From positions 248,001 to 312,000 of the forward strand of contig NZ_LS992154.1 of the NCBI RefSeq assembly GCF_900239975.1: 64,000 nucleotides of DNA. The letters run 5' to 3'. The notes under the pieces were generated by a model, which saw only the letters and a list, made by a program, of their open reading frames with translations, ran no database searches and was not told the DNA's origin. Origin of the DNA: Chlamydia poikilotherma. GTDB lineage: Bacteria; Chlamydiota; Chlamydiia; Chlamydiales; Chlamydiaceae. Positions within the stretch are counted from its first letter, which is position 1; each line of letters starts with the position of its first letter. A program made the position numbers and the translations under genes. This document shows positions 47,893 to 57,959 of the stretch, piece by piece.

Positions 47893-50094
47893 TCAAAACA
47901 CCACTCTACTTCCGGCATTTATATAGTGAGACGTCGTAGATGAAGATAGATCTAGTTGGTAGTTCAAGAAGGCAACTATATTGTGAAATAGATAGATCGA
48001 GTTTCTTACTTCAGCATGTAAGCTATGTGGTGTTACTGAAGATCCTGAAGATATCCAAGATCCGTTACTTGCTAGTAGTGTGGTAAGGATTTTCGGATTT
48101 TGTCTATAGATTGAAGGCTGATAGGCAAGTTGGATTTCCCAGAAGCTTGGTAGATGGGTTTTAGGTGCCCAAGAGGTCTGAATTCCTATAGGTAGAGTTA
48201 CATCAATCAGGGGATGCTCGTTAGAGAATTTCCTAGGGAAATCTCCAGTTTCATTGATTTTAGTTTGTTCTGCACGTACACCACTTAATTGAATATATGG
48301 TGTAAAGTAGTGATTCAAAAGAGAAAGTTTTTCATAAAGATAACAACTTATACGTGCGCTTAGGGCATGATCTTCAAATTGTGTTTCAGATTTCTTATTT
48401 TGTGTATAAAAACTTTGCATATGATGATCCCCATAACAATAGCCTAAAGAGGCTGTAGTTATAAGGTGTTCATTAAACCAGGGTATTTGCAAAGATAAGT
48501 TTACTAGGTAGTTATGAGAGCTAATTTTATTTGTTGACGTGTGTTCTTTCATTTTTCCAATCACTTGTGAGAATGTGAGCAAGAACTTATGGTTGGTTTT
48601 TGATGAAAGAAGACATTTTCCACTATATCCTAAAGACCTAGAAGAAAATCCTAAAATTGCATTTTTATCTTTTTGGTGTGTATGCATTCCTAATCCCTGA
48701 CCTTGTAGATAAAAGGATGGAGTAGCGTTATCTATCAGGGAAGGGTAAAAAGCAGTTGCTTTATAGGCTGTTTGCCGAAGGGTATTGGCTACGAGATCTC
48801 CTCGATGTTGCGGATTTACTATGTAACCTGTGGGCAGCCAATTAGCATAGAGGTACCGATGTTTTGAATTTGTTGTATCTGCTGATGTCGTGATAGATGG
48901 CGTTTTGATCTCTTTCCAATACGGAGTCCAAATTCCTTGATGACCGTAATGTTGATGAGAATTTATCGATTGAATATCGAAATCATCAATTGTTATTGAA
49001 TTATTTTCTGGTTCAGAAAAATGTAGGAGAGGAATGCCGTCAATAGGTTGAGAAAGATCTATGCTATCGTAAGGATCACAATACCATTCATTCCATAAAG
49101 TTAGAGAGCCTGATACTGAAATCTTTGCATCAGAGTTCGGAGAATATCCACCTGCTCCTCCTCCCTCCGGATAAATCCAGAGCATAGGAGAAATAGCTTT
49201 AGGTTGTAGAACTTCTGTGAGGAGAATTCCTATATTTTTTATTTGTAAATTACTGTCTTTTATTGAATTACTTTTCTGTTGAGTTTTAACGACGGCACTA
49301 TTGCCTAAGCAAAGATATGTATTAGCTTCGGAGGTGATTTTATATGCTGATAACTGCGCACCATTTTCGACAGAGATGATACCATGTTTGATTCTGAGCT
49401 CATTATTATAGCTAGTTTGAATACTTTTTAGATTTGTAGTTAAATTTGGTTGAACGTGAGCTGCTGAAAATACTACCGCTCCCGTGTGTTTAGCTTCAGG
49501 ATTAATAGTAAACGAGGTCACATTGCTAGTATCTATTGTATCGAAAAAGCATATACGTTGATTACTCGTGGCGCCTAACGATAACGTGTGATTACTAGAG
49601 AAAAACATGGCTGATCGAGAAGGGCCATCTCTAGCTATCGTGATATTATTATTGAAAATTATATCACCATTATCTGCTGATAGCAGGGTAGAACCGTTTG
49701 CTGTTTGTCCATAAAATGCCCCTCCCCAACAAGCAGTATTATTGAAAAAATAAGTAGGCCCATTATCTTGGATAGTTAAGTTTTGACAGGATAGAGCTCC
49801 CCCGGCATGAGCTGCAGAATTTCCATCAAATATCAAAGATTGTTTATTCTTTTCGATGGTAATAGTTGAGCTGTTAATAGCTCCGCCATTTCCTGGACCG
49901 CTGGCTGTGCCGTTACAAGAAGAATTATTAGAAAAGGTAATAGACGCATGATTATCTATGATACTTGTGGACGTTGTAGAAAAAATCGCCCCACCTTTTC
50001 CAGATAGATTCCCTTTAAATGTAATTTCCCCAGTATTGCGAGCAAACTCACAAGAGTTTGTAGAAATCGCTCCCCCGGAGCTGTCTAAATAGAA
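47893..50094 (-). pseudogene. PmpE/F-like protein lacking its 5' end
   Basis: The frame encodes the later passenger repeats (SSGGAIS, GKGGAIF, GNGGAIN, AHAGGAL), the middle domain, HYGHQGIWTPYW and a full barrel ending YINAGSRVVF. Upstream of about 50094 there is no signal peptide and no ATG, GTG or TTG with a ribosome binding site; the frame runs into the terminator of the next gene at 50123-50152. An in-frame TTG at 49836 would start in mid-repeat. The first few hundred residues therefore appear deleted, and the product could not be exported by the usual route. The barrel itself looks intact. Confidence 0.75.
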
Positions 50095-50122
50095 AGTTCT
50101 GTAATAGTATTCTATAAATGAA

Positions 50123-50152
50123 GAAAGTTTGTTTTTTATAAAACAAACTTTC
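50123..50152 (-). terminator. Hairpin terminator after the barrel-only pmp
   Basis: GAAAGTTTGTTTT pairs perfectly with AAAACAAACTTTC around a four-base loop, about 70 bases beyond the stop of the gene at 50224-51294. Confidence 0.75.
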
Positions 50153-50223
50153 TGAGGTCGTGTATTTTTGATTAAAAATACATTAGGAGATTGAGAGCTT
50201 CCTAAACTTTATTTTTAGTAGTT

Positions 50224-51294
50224 TTAGAAAGAGAGTTTTCCTCCACCTAGTATGTAATGACTACATGTAGATGAGGAGATATCGCATTGATAATCAAAGT
50301 TTATATGTAGATGTTTGAATAATCGTGTTTCGTTTTTAAGATTTATAGAAAAGGCATGATAATTCACATCTGTGGGTGAAGAAATCCAGGAGCCATTGTC
50401 TGCTACTAATACGGAACCTACTAAAGGTGTTTTGCGTAGGAGTGTTGGTTTATAAGCAACTTCTAATTCCCAGATGGATGGGCAGCATCCATGGAAGGCT
50501 AATTTATTGTGCAATCCAAAAGGTAGGCTGACGTCAACAAGATCATCAGGCGTTACGAAAGTACGTACACGAGCACCGTCTTCTGTGAAGCTATCTTGTT
50601 TTGAGATAAAGGCTTGATAGCGGAAAAATGGAATGATAGTCAGACGATCATTTGTTCTAGCTTTTAAAGGGAAGTAAAAGGATAGCGCGCTACCTACTGT
50701 CTGACTTTCGAATGAGCCGTAGCAAGCTCCTAAAAGTTCGCGGTGAGTATAGTTTAACTCGTGCAGACCGTGGGTATAGAGGTAATTTCCTGAAATAATG
50801 AATTTCCCTTTAAAGCAATGGATTTCCCAGTAACTCCCTAAGGATAAATAATCTGATGCTACTTCGTTATGACCAATATTAGCATTAGCGTTGGTATGTT
50901 GCGTAGCAAACTTAAAACCAATTTTGTAAAGAGAAGGAGAGCCAAAAGAGATTCCTGTGTAATATCCCTTGCCGTCCATATGGAATCCTACTTTTTCTGC
51001 CATATCTTGTTGATAAAGACAGAGACCTAAAGCACCACCTTCAATATCAAAATAAAAAGATGTATCACTTAGAGATTCTAAAGATAATCTAGATGCGTTC
51101 ATTCCAGATGTCGCAGCATAGGTAGATTGCCAAAAGATATTCGCTACGAAATCACCTTTGCGATCTGTCTTTATTTCACTTTCTTTAGTTGTTGGATTTG
51201 TAGAGATTTGAGTTGCATCATCAGCATATGCATTGTTAAACAGTGCAAGAGCCAAACTTACAGACGTTAAGTATTTCGTTAATTTAGATCCCAT
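50224..51294 (-). CDS. Pmp with signal peptide and barrel but no passenger
   Basis: A 356-residue protein: a signal peptide (MGSKLTKYLTSVSLALALFNNAYA), about 20 polar residues, then directly the Pmp autotransporter barrel, starting at RKGDFVANIFWQSTYAATSG and ending HYILGGGKLSF with the terminal phenylalanine needed for outer-membrane assembly. The GGAI and FxxN repeats and the middle domain are absent. The frame is uninterrupted and has its own leader and terminator, so it is more likely a working small outer-membrane protein than a random fragment. It belongs to the PmpE/F-like group by its barrel. Function unknown. Confidence 0.85.
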   Translation of the reverse strand: MGSKLTKYLTSVSLALALFNNAYADDATQISTNPTTKESEIKTDRKGDFVANIFWQSTYAATSGMNASRLSLESLSDTSFYFDIEGGALGLCLYQQDMAEKVGFHMDGKGYYTGISFGSPSLYKIGFKFATQHTNANANIGHNEVASDYLSLGSYWEIHCFKGKFIISGNYLYTHGLHELNYTHRELLGACYGSFESQTVGSALSFYFPLKARTNDRLTIIPFFRYQAFISKQDSFTEDGARVRTFVTPDDLVDVSLPFGLHNKLAFHGCCPSIWELEVAYKPTLLRKTPLVGSVLVADNGSWISSPTDVNYHAFSINLKNETRLFKHLHINFDYQCDISSSTCSHYILGGGKLSF

Positions 51295-51314
51295 ATCATT
51301 CTCTCGGGGCTTAT

Positions 51315-51391
51315 GTAGATTGCGAACATAATCCCCGTAGTATTTAGAGTGTCGTGTAATCGGGATGGGGGATGTACTCTAAACAATCTAC
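51315..51391 (-). promoter_or_regulatory. Structured leader upstream of the barrel-only pmp
   Basis: Two stems share one contiguous side: GTAGATTG (51315-51322) pairs with CAATCTAC (51384-51391), and TTTAGAGT (51343-51350) pairs with ACTCTAAA (51376-51383). ATCCCC (51331-51336) could pair with GGGGAT (51368-51373) as an alternative or a pseudoknot. The element ends 20 bases before the ATG. The rest of the 405-base gap (51295-51699) holds the pmp remnant and a terminator; nothing else is seen. Confidence 0.5.
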
Positions 51392-51606
51392 AGATAATCA
51401 AACATTTTGGGAATACATAGATTATATTTTATTCTTTCTAAACAAATGTTTTTATTGTCTGTTTTATGAAGAGGATCTCTATGTTATTATGAGAGTTTAG
51501 AAAGTATTAACTTTTACTTCATAAGAGATTTCTGAGATTCCATGTTTTTTTTCATTTAGGATAGAGAACACTTTCCTATAGCAAGCTTCGCATTTCTTAA
51601 AATTCT

Positions 51607-51655
51607 CAGGTGTTGTCTGCTTTTAGATAGTTGCAGAATGTAGAAGAAAAAAGAG
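51607..51655 (-). pseudogene. Orphan 3' remnant of a PmpE/F-like gene
   Basis: The minus strand reads SSTFCNYLKADNT then stop, closely matching the barrel end SSTFSNYLKAGSALTF of the pmp at 45030. The DNA is also similar in that stretch. No frame leads into it, so it is the tail of a deleted gene. Confidence 0.6.
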
Positions 51656-51691
51656 AGAGAAATTCCCCTAGGGCAAAGAAAATTTCTCTCG
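51656..51691 (-). terminator. Terminator of the pmp at 51700-54660
   Basis: GAGAGAAATT pairs with AATTTCTCTC nine bases beyond the stop codon, followed on the minus strand by a T-rich run. Confidence 0.75.
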
Positions 51692-51699
51692 ATAGGTGT

Positions 51700-54660
51700 T
51701 TAAAATTTTCCTTGCAATCCTGTCGTTATACGATGGCTTGCGTAGGATCTTTTTGAATCAAATACGTAATCTAAGAATCCTGTTGCATGCTGAGAGAGTT
51801 CTACACTGTCATGCATTTGTAGGTAGAATCCATTACGGGGGATTTGTGCTCCCTTTATAGGAATGCTCTCGCGGTTTGCTAAGATGGTAATTACGTTATG
51901 AGGGTTTACTCTATAGACATCAGGTTTATAGGCAAGTTTCAATGTGAGAGTTGAAGGTGCCTTTTTGAATGGTGTGTACCATTCGGAAGTAAATCCTATA
52001 GGTAGGGTGATGTTGTGCCCACGGCCTCTAGAAAAACTACGTGGTAGCGCACCTTTTTCGGAAAATGCATTTTGCCAACCACCCATAAACTCTGCGGATA
52101 TAAATCCTGAAAGCTCAAGATCATGAGCAACTCTACGTGTAAGTGTGCACCATGTTAAGAACGGATGTTCTACAGATATGGAAGCATGGTACGTATTGTT
52201 ATGCCAACGTCCTTTAGATTTTCGAGTTCTTTGAGTGATGGAGTTTAGGTAATTTGTTTTCATATGGTTTACTGTGTAACCATATGACGCTTCCCACGAG
52301 ATGCTCGTTGCATTATTTTCTGTAGCAACGAGGAATTTTCCAAACAAAGCGACTAAACTGATTTGTTCTGTACTTTGTGCATCGTAAGGTTTGCTCTTTA
52401 CTTGTCCATAAAGCTGACCAAAAGCTAGGCCTACAGAAGCATCATCAGGATAATGGATACCAATAGAGGCTTGATAACCTCCGTATCTTCCTTTAAATCC
52501 ATCATGTGTCTTTTGTGAAGGATGACGGACATAGCTACCGATAGCTTTTGCAGAAATCAGAACACCTTCTTGTTCAGAAAGGAAAGTTTCTTTTAAAGCT
52601 TCTGAGAATGCTTGCGTTGCTAAGAAGGAAGTCCATAGGGTATTGGATACAAGTTCTCCACGACGTTCAGGATCTAAAACGTAGGGAGCACGGTAGGCGG
52701 GATCTGGTCTCCATATAACATAGAGAGTGCGGTTATTTGTTCCAGAAGGAATGCCGCCATTAGGTGTAGGAGCTAATAATGGTATTGTCCATGTAGATGA
52801 CCATACCCCTTGATAGCCGTAATGTTGAGGAATTTCGATATTCCCGGCTGTGAAATTAGTTGTTGTCGGAGCAGCATTTCCATTACTTGTAAAAGTAACT
52901 AAGGGAATAGATAGGGAGGCTAATAGTAGAGGATTATCATAGAGATCTTCTTCATCCTCAGAAACAATATCTAAAGAACCGGATAATGTAATTGTTTTCC
53001 CGGTAGGTGTGATTACTGAAGCAGTAGAATAATTTGGGTTTAAATATGACTTCGCATCAAATCCTAGCTTCCCAATAGTGAAATTATCGGTAGTAGGCTG
53101 ACCAGCTGTAGTTGTAAGCAAACTAACAGAGGCTCCAGAACCTAAAGTTAACCTTCCTTCGGTTGCAGTCAAGCCAAGAACATTGACGGTAGCGTCATTG
53201 GTGACAACCAGCTGACCATCTTCAATAATAACCTTGCCAAACAAAGAAGTTGTAGAGTTATCAGGATTTAATTTCTCTGATACGGTGAGGGTCTCTGATG
53301 TGAATTTTACTGTTCCAGAAAGCCCTGGGGAATTGATTTTAATCGTGTCTAAAGTTGTGGGATTTGTAATTGTAGGACCTTTATTTGTGATAGGGTCATG
53401 GAAGATAATATTAGATAATCCCGTAGCATTGAGAGAGGTGATTTTACCATCTCCTTCAACTTCGATAGCATTACGTGTTCCTGGGCGATTATCAAGCATA
53501 TTGCCGATAAAAACCATGTCTCCAGCACTTGCTGTTAAGCTTAAAGTTGAGGCAGGAGGATTGTTAGTTTCACCAACAGTAGAAGCAACATAAATAGCTC
53601 CGCCTTTTTGTGCTCTGTTGTTGAAGAACACCATAGGACCTTTGGAAGTTATAGTAAGAGCTTTTGCACAAATAGCTCCACCATTTCTCTTGGCAGCATT
53701 TTTATTTAAATATGTAGGAGAACTAGTTGTAAGATCACATGTAGTTGCATAAATTGCCCCACCATCGTTTTCAGCAAGGTTATAATTTATGTTGCACTCA
53801 CCAGTATTATTAGCAAATGTCACAGACTTTGTTGGTGCGCAAATCGCACCTCCACAACCCGCAGCTATAATTGTAGCAGGATTTGTAGGTGTTTTTGTTA
53901 GCAACCCATTTGCTGCAGTGTTTCCTGATAGGGTAATCGGTCCTGAGTTGTTCTTAAAGGTGATTTCTCCATCATAAATAGCTCCTCCACCACAAGCAGC
54001 AAAGTTTTGAGAGAAAGAGATTGCTGCAGAGTTGTTCTCGATATTACAGGTAGCATCTGTTTTATTAAGGAGAGCTGCTCCGAAGTTGCCAGAGTTGCTA
54101 TGAAAGGTAATATTATCACGAATTTTCGTAATATCTAAGCTTGTTTCTGTATGAATCGCAGAACCGCAAAAGCAATTTACCGTAGTTGAAGGATTGGGAC
54201 CGGTAATTTCTGTAACTACAGGAGTATAGGGAGTTCGGTTGTTTGTAACTACTACAGATCTTGAGGAAGTAACTAAGATCTTTTTTCCTGAGATAAGACC
54301 ATTCTTTCCTGTAGAGACGTTTTCATTAAGAACAAGCTTAGACAGATTTGTTAATGTCAGTGCTTCTGTAGCTGAGATTAACGATGCATTATCTATTAAA
54401 GGAGCGTGACATTGCGCAAATGTTAATGAACGATTTCTTCCGAATATGGTGAAGTTTGTACTCGATCCTAAGAAAGATGAGGGGAACTTAGCTCCGTAGA
54501 CATCTTCAATGAAACAATTCGAAGTCAGGTGGAAAGCTTCTCCTATATTATACAAAGGAGGCGTAAGCTTAGCTTGATTTATGGTTTGGGCAGAAACCCA
54601 CACCGAGCTGCATAAGCAAGCCAAAAAGCAAAAAGAAGAAGATCTTAAAGAAAGAGGCAT
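51700..54660 (-). CDS. Full-length polymorphic membrane protein (possibly PmpH-like)
   Basis: A 986-residue autotransporter. Signal peptide at about 1-24 (ends SVWVSA). The passenger repeats include GGAIYD, GGAICA and GGAIYA with FxxN motifs (FKNN, FFNN). A middle domain precedes the linker HYGYQGVWSSTW, and the barrel of about 280 residues ends ITTGLQGKF. The barrel differs from those of the neighbours (RRGELVSNTLWTSFLATQAF), which fits a separate subfamily; PmpH is a guess from gene order. The start codon sits inside the palindrome GAGGCATGCCTC. It lies only 25 bases after the next pmp, so they share a message. Confidence 0.88.
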   Translation of the reverse strand: MPLSLRSSSFCFLACLCSSVWVSAQTINQAKLTPPLYNIGEAFHLTSNCFIEDVYGAKFPSSFLGSSTNFTIFGRNRSLTFAQCHAPLIDNASLISATEALTLTNLSKLVLNENVSTGKNGLISGKKILVTSSRSVVVTNNRTPYTPVVTEITGPNPSTTVNCFCGSAIHTETSLDITKIRDNITFHSNSGNFGAALLNKTDATCNIENNSAAISFSQNFAACGGGAIYDGEITFKNNSGPITLSGNTAANGLLTKTPTNPATIIAAGCGGAICAPTKSVTFANNTGECNINYNLAENDGGAIYATTCDLTTSSPTYLNKNAAKRNGGAICAKALTITSKGPMVFFNNRAQKGGAIYVASTVGETNNPPASTLSLTASAGDMVFIGNMLDNRPGTRNAIEVEGDGKITSLNATGLSNIIFHDPITNKGPTITNPTTLDTIKINSPGLSGTVKFTSETLTVSEKLNPDNSTTSLFGKVIIEDGQLVVTNDATVNVLGLTATEGRLTLGSGASVSLLTTTAGQPTTDNFTIGKLGFDAKSYLNPNYSTASVITPTGKTITLSGSLDIVSEDEEDLYDNPLLLASLSIPLVTFTSNGNAAPTTTNFTAGNIEIPQHYGYQGVWSSTWTIPLLAPTPNGGIPSGTNNRTLYVIWRPDPAYRAPYVLDPERRGELVSNTLWTSFLATQAFSEALKETFLSEQEGVLISAKAIGSYVRHPSQKTHDGFKGRYGGYQASIGIHYPDDASVGLAFGQLYGQVKSKPYDAQSTEQISLVALFGKFLVATENNATSISWEASYGYTVNHMKTNYLNSITQRTRKSKGRWHNNTYHASISVEHPFLTWCTLTRRVAHDLELSGFISAEFMGGWQNAFSEKGALPRSFSRGRGHNITLPIGFTSEWYTPFKKAPSTLTLKLAYKPDVYRVNPHNVITILANRESIPIKGAQIPRNGFYLQMHDSVELSQHATGFLDYVFDSKRSYASHRITTGLQGKF

Positions 54661-54685
54661 GCCTCAACCCTATCGTTAGTAGTAT

Positions 54686-57685
54686 TTAGAATCGAAATTT
54701 ACTTCCTACATTTATATTGTAGTTGCGTGAGGATTTACGTAGTTCGCAACTACCATGGCTAAAGATTTCAATATTATTGTTCACAGCTGTATGTGTCGAT
54801 CCTTGCATCAATAAACCATGTTTATCTAGATTTGTTGCTGGCGTTTTCCAACGGAATCCGTTTGCAAGTAATAAAGTGTCACATCCTGGATTCCTTCGCC
54901 ATACATCAGGAACGTAGGATACAGCTAGGCTATAAAAATCCGGATGGGAGTGAGAACGCCTATCAATTTTAAATCCACAAGGAATCGCTAAGTTAATCAA
55001 ACGAGACGAACAGAAGGATCGTGCTTCTGCGAGTTTTTCTCTAAAGGATCCATGTTCAGCATAGCCAAGTTGAACATTCACAAAAGGAACGAATTGATTT
55101 AGATGTAATTTAGTAGTTTGCAAAACAATAGGTAAGCTTCCACCTACTTCTCCTAACCAGCAATTATTATCCCAATTGCCATCTTCTTCAGGAATGAAGG
55201 TATAGCGTGTTTTCATATCTTCGTTAGTATGACTGTAGTTAATTCTTGCAGCAAAGGATGTGAAGATAGTGTTGGTTAATGGATGTTTTATTGATAGGTA
55301 GGCGCTACCGACTATGGCTTGTGATTTTGTTGTAGAGACTACGTAGTCTTTAGATTTACCGAATACCTGGGAGAAGGCTATTCCAAATACAGAATCAGAA
55401 ATTGTTTGTGAATTTCCTCCAATAACGTAACCACCACTAATACGACGGAAACCATGAGATACGCTATTGCGATCATGGTGGAAGACATTAGAAAGACCAG
55501 CTACCCATAATCCCTTACCGTAGCCAAAGCCGTCACAGCTTGCTGTGGCTAGGGCATTCATAGAGCGGAGGTCTATGAAAGCTCCCCATAAGCTATTAGG
55601 AACTAAAGATGCTTGACGTTCAGGACTGGGAATAAATCCTGTTTTTGTCCAAGTAGCTTGTAGGGTTTTCTTTTTAAGATCAGTTCCATTATCCCATGAA
55701 AGTTTCCAATGACCTTGATAACCGTATTGAGGCTCTGCATCTCCTCTAGGATTGAGTTGAAGAGCACCTTCTGTTATTTTACTATCATCTTTTGTGCTAA
55801 GAGAGAGAAGCTTGACAGTGACAGAATCTTTATTGAAGAGGTCGTGATTTTCGTAAGCAGTTCCTGAGAGATCATCTAAGGATATATATCCTGTTAATGT
55901 GATAGTGCCGTTCGTACCTTTTACATCAATTTTTGCTCCTTCACCAGTTTCTACAAGTGAGCTAACATTGATATGAAGATCTTGGATTGAAATAGATCCA
56001 CTATTAGCAGTTGGAGTGCCTCCTCCCCCGGGTGCTGCACCACTTGCAGAGTTCTCAGTAGTTGCAAGAGTAGTTCCATTATCCATTAAGAGAATAGAAT
56101 CTGCTTCTTGTTCAAAGGAAATAACAGACAGACTTGCTTTATCGGCTAAAACAAGTTTCCCGCCGCCTAGAATCACTTTTTGATAAATAGTTGATTCAAA
56201 ATTAGTTGTGGTATTCGCGCTTTGACTATCTACATGGGCTCCGGAGAATAGCACGGTTCCGACATAGTTTGTGTAAGGAGTCGTGGATGTTCTATCTTGA
56301 TTGATAATTAGTTTCTTATCATCGCTATGAGCTGCATCTGGAATATTAGTCACAATAGGATCATAAAAACAGAGCTTATGATCACCAGAAGCTGCTAGCA
56401 ACTTAATGGTTGCTCCCTTTTCTAAGGTGACGGCGTTTCTAGTGATGGTACCGGCATCATTTTTTAGATTTTCATAGAAAATCATATCACCGTAATCAGC
56501 AGATAAACTTAGTTCTCCAACATTAGGAATATAGATAGCTCCGCCATCTTTTGCGATGTTGTTTGTAAACACCGTTTTCCCTGAGGAAGTAATGCTGACT
56601 TTTTCTCCGTAAATAGCTCCACCTGCAGTTGCAGCGAAGTTATTGGCGAAGAAGATTTCGTTTTGATTGCTTATAGTTAATCCTGTGAATGCAGGGCTAT
56701 TCGCTGGAGGAGGAGGGGGATTTGCTGTTTGCTGTGTGCAATAAATAGCTCCACCTTGTCCTAATACTTCATTATTATTAGCAACTTCAGGAGATGCAGA
56801 GTTATTCTGCATAAGCAATTGTGCGTTATTTGTGAAGTCGATGTTCCCTTTTGAATAAATAGCTCCGCCAGATTTTGCATTATTCGCATCAAATTGTATG
56901 CTACCGTTTCCTGAGAAACTACTGACAGTATTCACAGGGCCGTTTGGAGGTGTTGTAGGATCAACTGAATGAATAGCACCGCCTAGCTTTTCAGCAGAGT
57001 TAGATCTGAAAAGAATCGAAGGGCATTGTGTAACATCTAGACTTTGAGATGCACCGATAGCTCCGCCGTTTGCACCGACGTTGCTAAGAAACTGCAGGGA
57101 TTTTTTAATATTGCTAATTCCTACTATTTGTGCCCATAGAGCACCACCGTTGTCTGCAGCACTGTTATTTTTAAATAGCAGATTCTGAATATTTTGTAGA
57201 AATACAGGAGCTTTGGAGTATAACGCCCCACCTTTTGGGTTAACTGTAGTGTTTGGAGGTGTAGTGCGAGCCATCAGGGCTATGCAGTTAGAAAAGGACA
57301 GGGTATGCATCCCCGTAATCGTATAAGAGAACGATTCGGGAGTTGTTGCCGGAATAGAGCTTAAGGCAGCACCGTTTACCGAAGTGCGAAGGTTTGTAAA
57401 TGTTAGATTATGGTTTTTACCCACAATTGTCATGGACCCAGCGGAGTTGAAAAAGCAACTTGAAGGTGTTGCTACCATTGAGTTGTCAAGATTTAAAAGA
57501 TTCAAATTTCCTGACAATATCGCCGTGGTTCCCTCAGCATTTGATGTGATCGTATAGGGAAACATGTCTCTAAGATTACCGTCATAAGTTCCATTAGGAA
57601 CTACAATTTCCAAAGAGAAGGCTTGGAATGAACAAGGAAGTGTTAGCGTTGTTGAAATTAGGAACTTACGAAGAGACGCTTTCAT
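54686..57685 (-). CDS. Full-length PmpG-like polymorphic membrane protein
   Basis: A 999-residue autotransporter adhesin candidate. It starts at the ATG at 57683-57685 (MKASLRKFLISTTLTL); a longer TTG start adds seven unlikely residues. Signal peptide to about residue 26. The passenger carries at least eight GGA(I/L) repeats and several FxxN motifs, with a proline run PPPPPANSPAF and a second low-complexity stretch near GAAPGGGGTP. Then come a middle domain, the YGYQGHWKLSW linker and a barrel ending NINVGSKFRF. Pmps as a group act in adhesion and antigenic variation. The closest relatives here are the next three genes. Confidence 0.92.
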   Translation of the reverse strand: MKASLRKFLISTTLTLPCSFQAFSLEIVVPNGTYDGNLRDMFPYTITSNAEGTTAILSGNLNLLNLDNSMVATPSSCFFNSAGSMTIVGKNHNLTFTNLRTSVNGAALSSIPATTPESFSYTITGMHTLSFSNCIALMARTTPPNTTVNPKGGALYSKAPVFLQNIQNLLFKNNSAADNGGALWAQIVGISNIKKSLQFLSNVGANGGAIGASQSLDVTQCPSILFRSNSAEKLGGAIHSVDPTTPPNGPVNTVSSFSGNGSIQFDANNAKSGGAIYSKGNIDFTNNAQLLMQNNSASPEVANNNEVLGQGGAIYCTQQTANPPPPPANSPAFTGLTISNQNEIFFANNFAATAGGAIYGEKVSITSSGKTVFTNNIAKDGGAIYIPNVGELSLSADYGDMIFYENLKNDAGTITRNAVTLEKGATIKLLAASGDHKLCFYDPIVTNIPDAAHSDDKKLIINQDRTSTTPYTNYVGTVLFSGAHVDSQSANTTTNFESTIYQKVILGGGKLVLADKASLSVISFEQEADSILLMDNGTTLATTENSASGAAPGGGGTPTANSGSISIQDLHINVSSLVETGEGAKIDVKGTNGTITLTGYISLDDLSGTAYENHDLFNKDSVTVKLLSLSTKDDSKITEGALQLNPRGDAEPQYGYQGHWKLSWDNGTDLKKKTLQATWTKTGFIPSPERQASLVPNSLWGAFIDLRSMNALATASCDGFGYGKGLWVAGLSNVFHHDRNSVSHGFRRISGGYVIGGNSQTISDSVFGIAFSQVFGKSKDYVVSTTKSQAIVGSAYLSIKHPLTNTIFTSFAARINYSHTNEDMKTRYTFIPEEDGNWDNNCWLGEVGGSLPIVLQTTKLHLNQFVPFVNVQLGYAEHGSFREKLAEARSFCSSRLINLAIPCGFKIDRRSHSHPDFYSLAVSYVPDVWRRNPGCDTLLLANGFRWKTPATNLDKHGLLMQGSTHTAVNNNIEIFSHGSCELRKSSRNYNINVGSKFRF

Positions 57686-57903
57686 TTGCTCAAGAGGATG
57701 CAACAAGATTGATTTTGCTAATAAATAAAAAGTATTAAAAGATCAATAGGATAGGAAAGCGTTTAAATGAAAAATACCTATCATTAAAAGCTTTATCTTG
57801 TTTGATAATCTGTTGTGTGGATGGGAGTTTTTGTTGATTTTCTCTCTGTGATGACAATCATTATATGAGAGATTTCTCGAATATGTTGCAAATTGAACAT
57901 AGA

Positions 57904-57945
57904 AGAAATTCAGAATTTTTTTACAAAAAGGGTTTCTGAATTTCT
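57904..57945 (-). terminator. Terminator of the pmp at 57960-60566
   Basis: Twelve-base perfect arms, AGAAATTCAGAA and TTCTGAATTTCT, lie 15 bases after the stop codon. Confidence 0.75.
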
Positions 57946-57959
57946 TACGATGCCATGTC

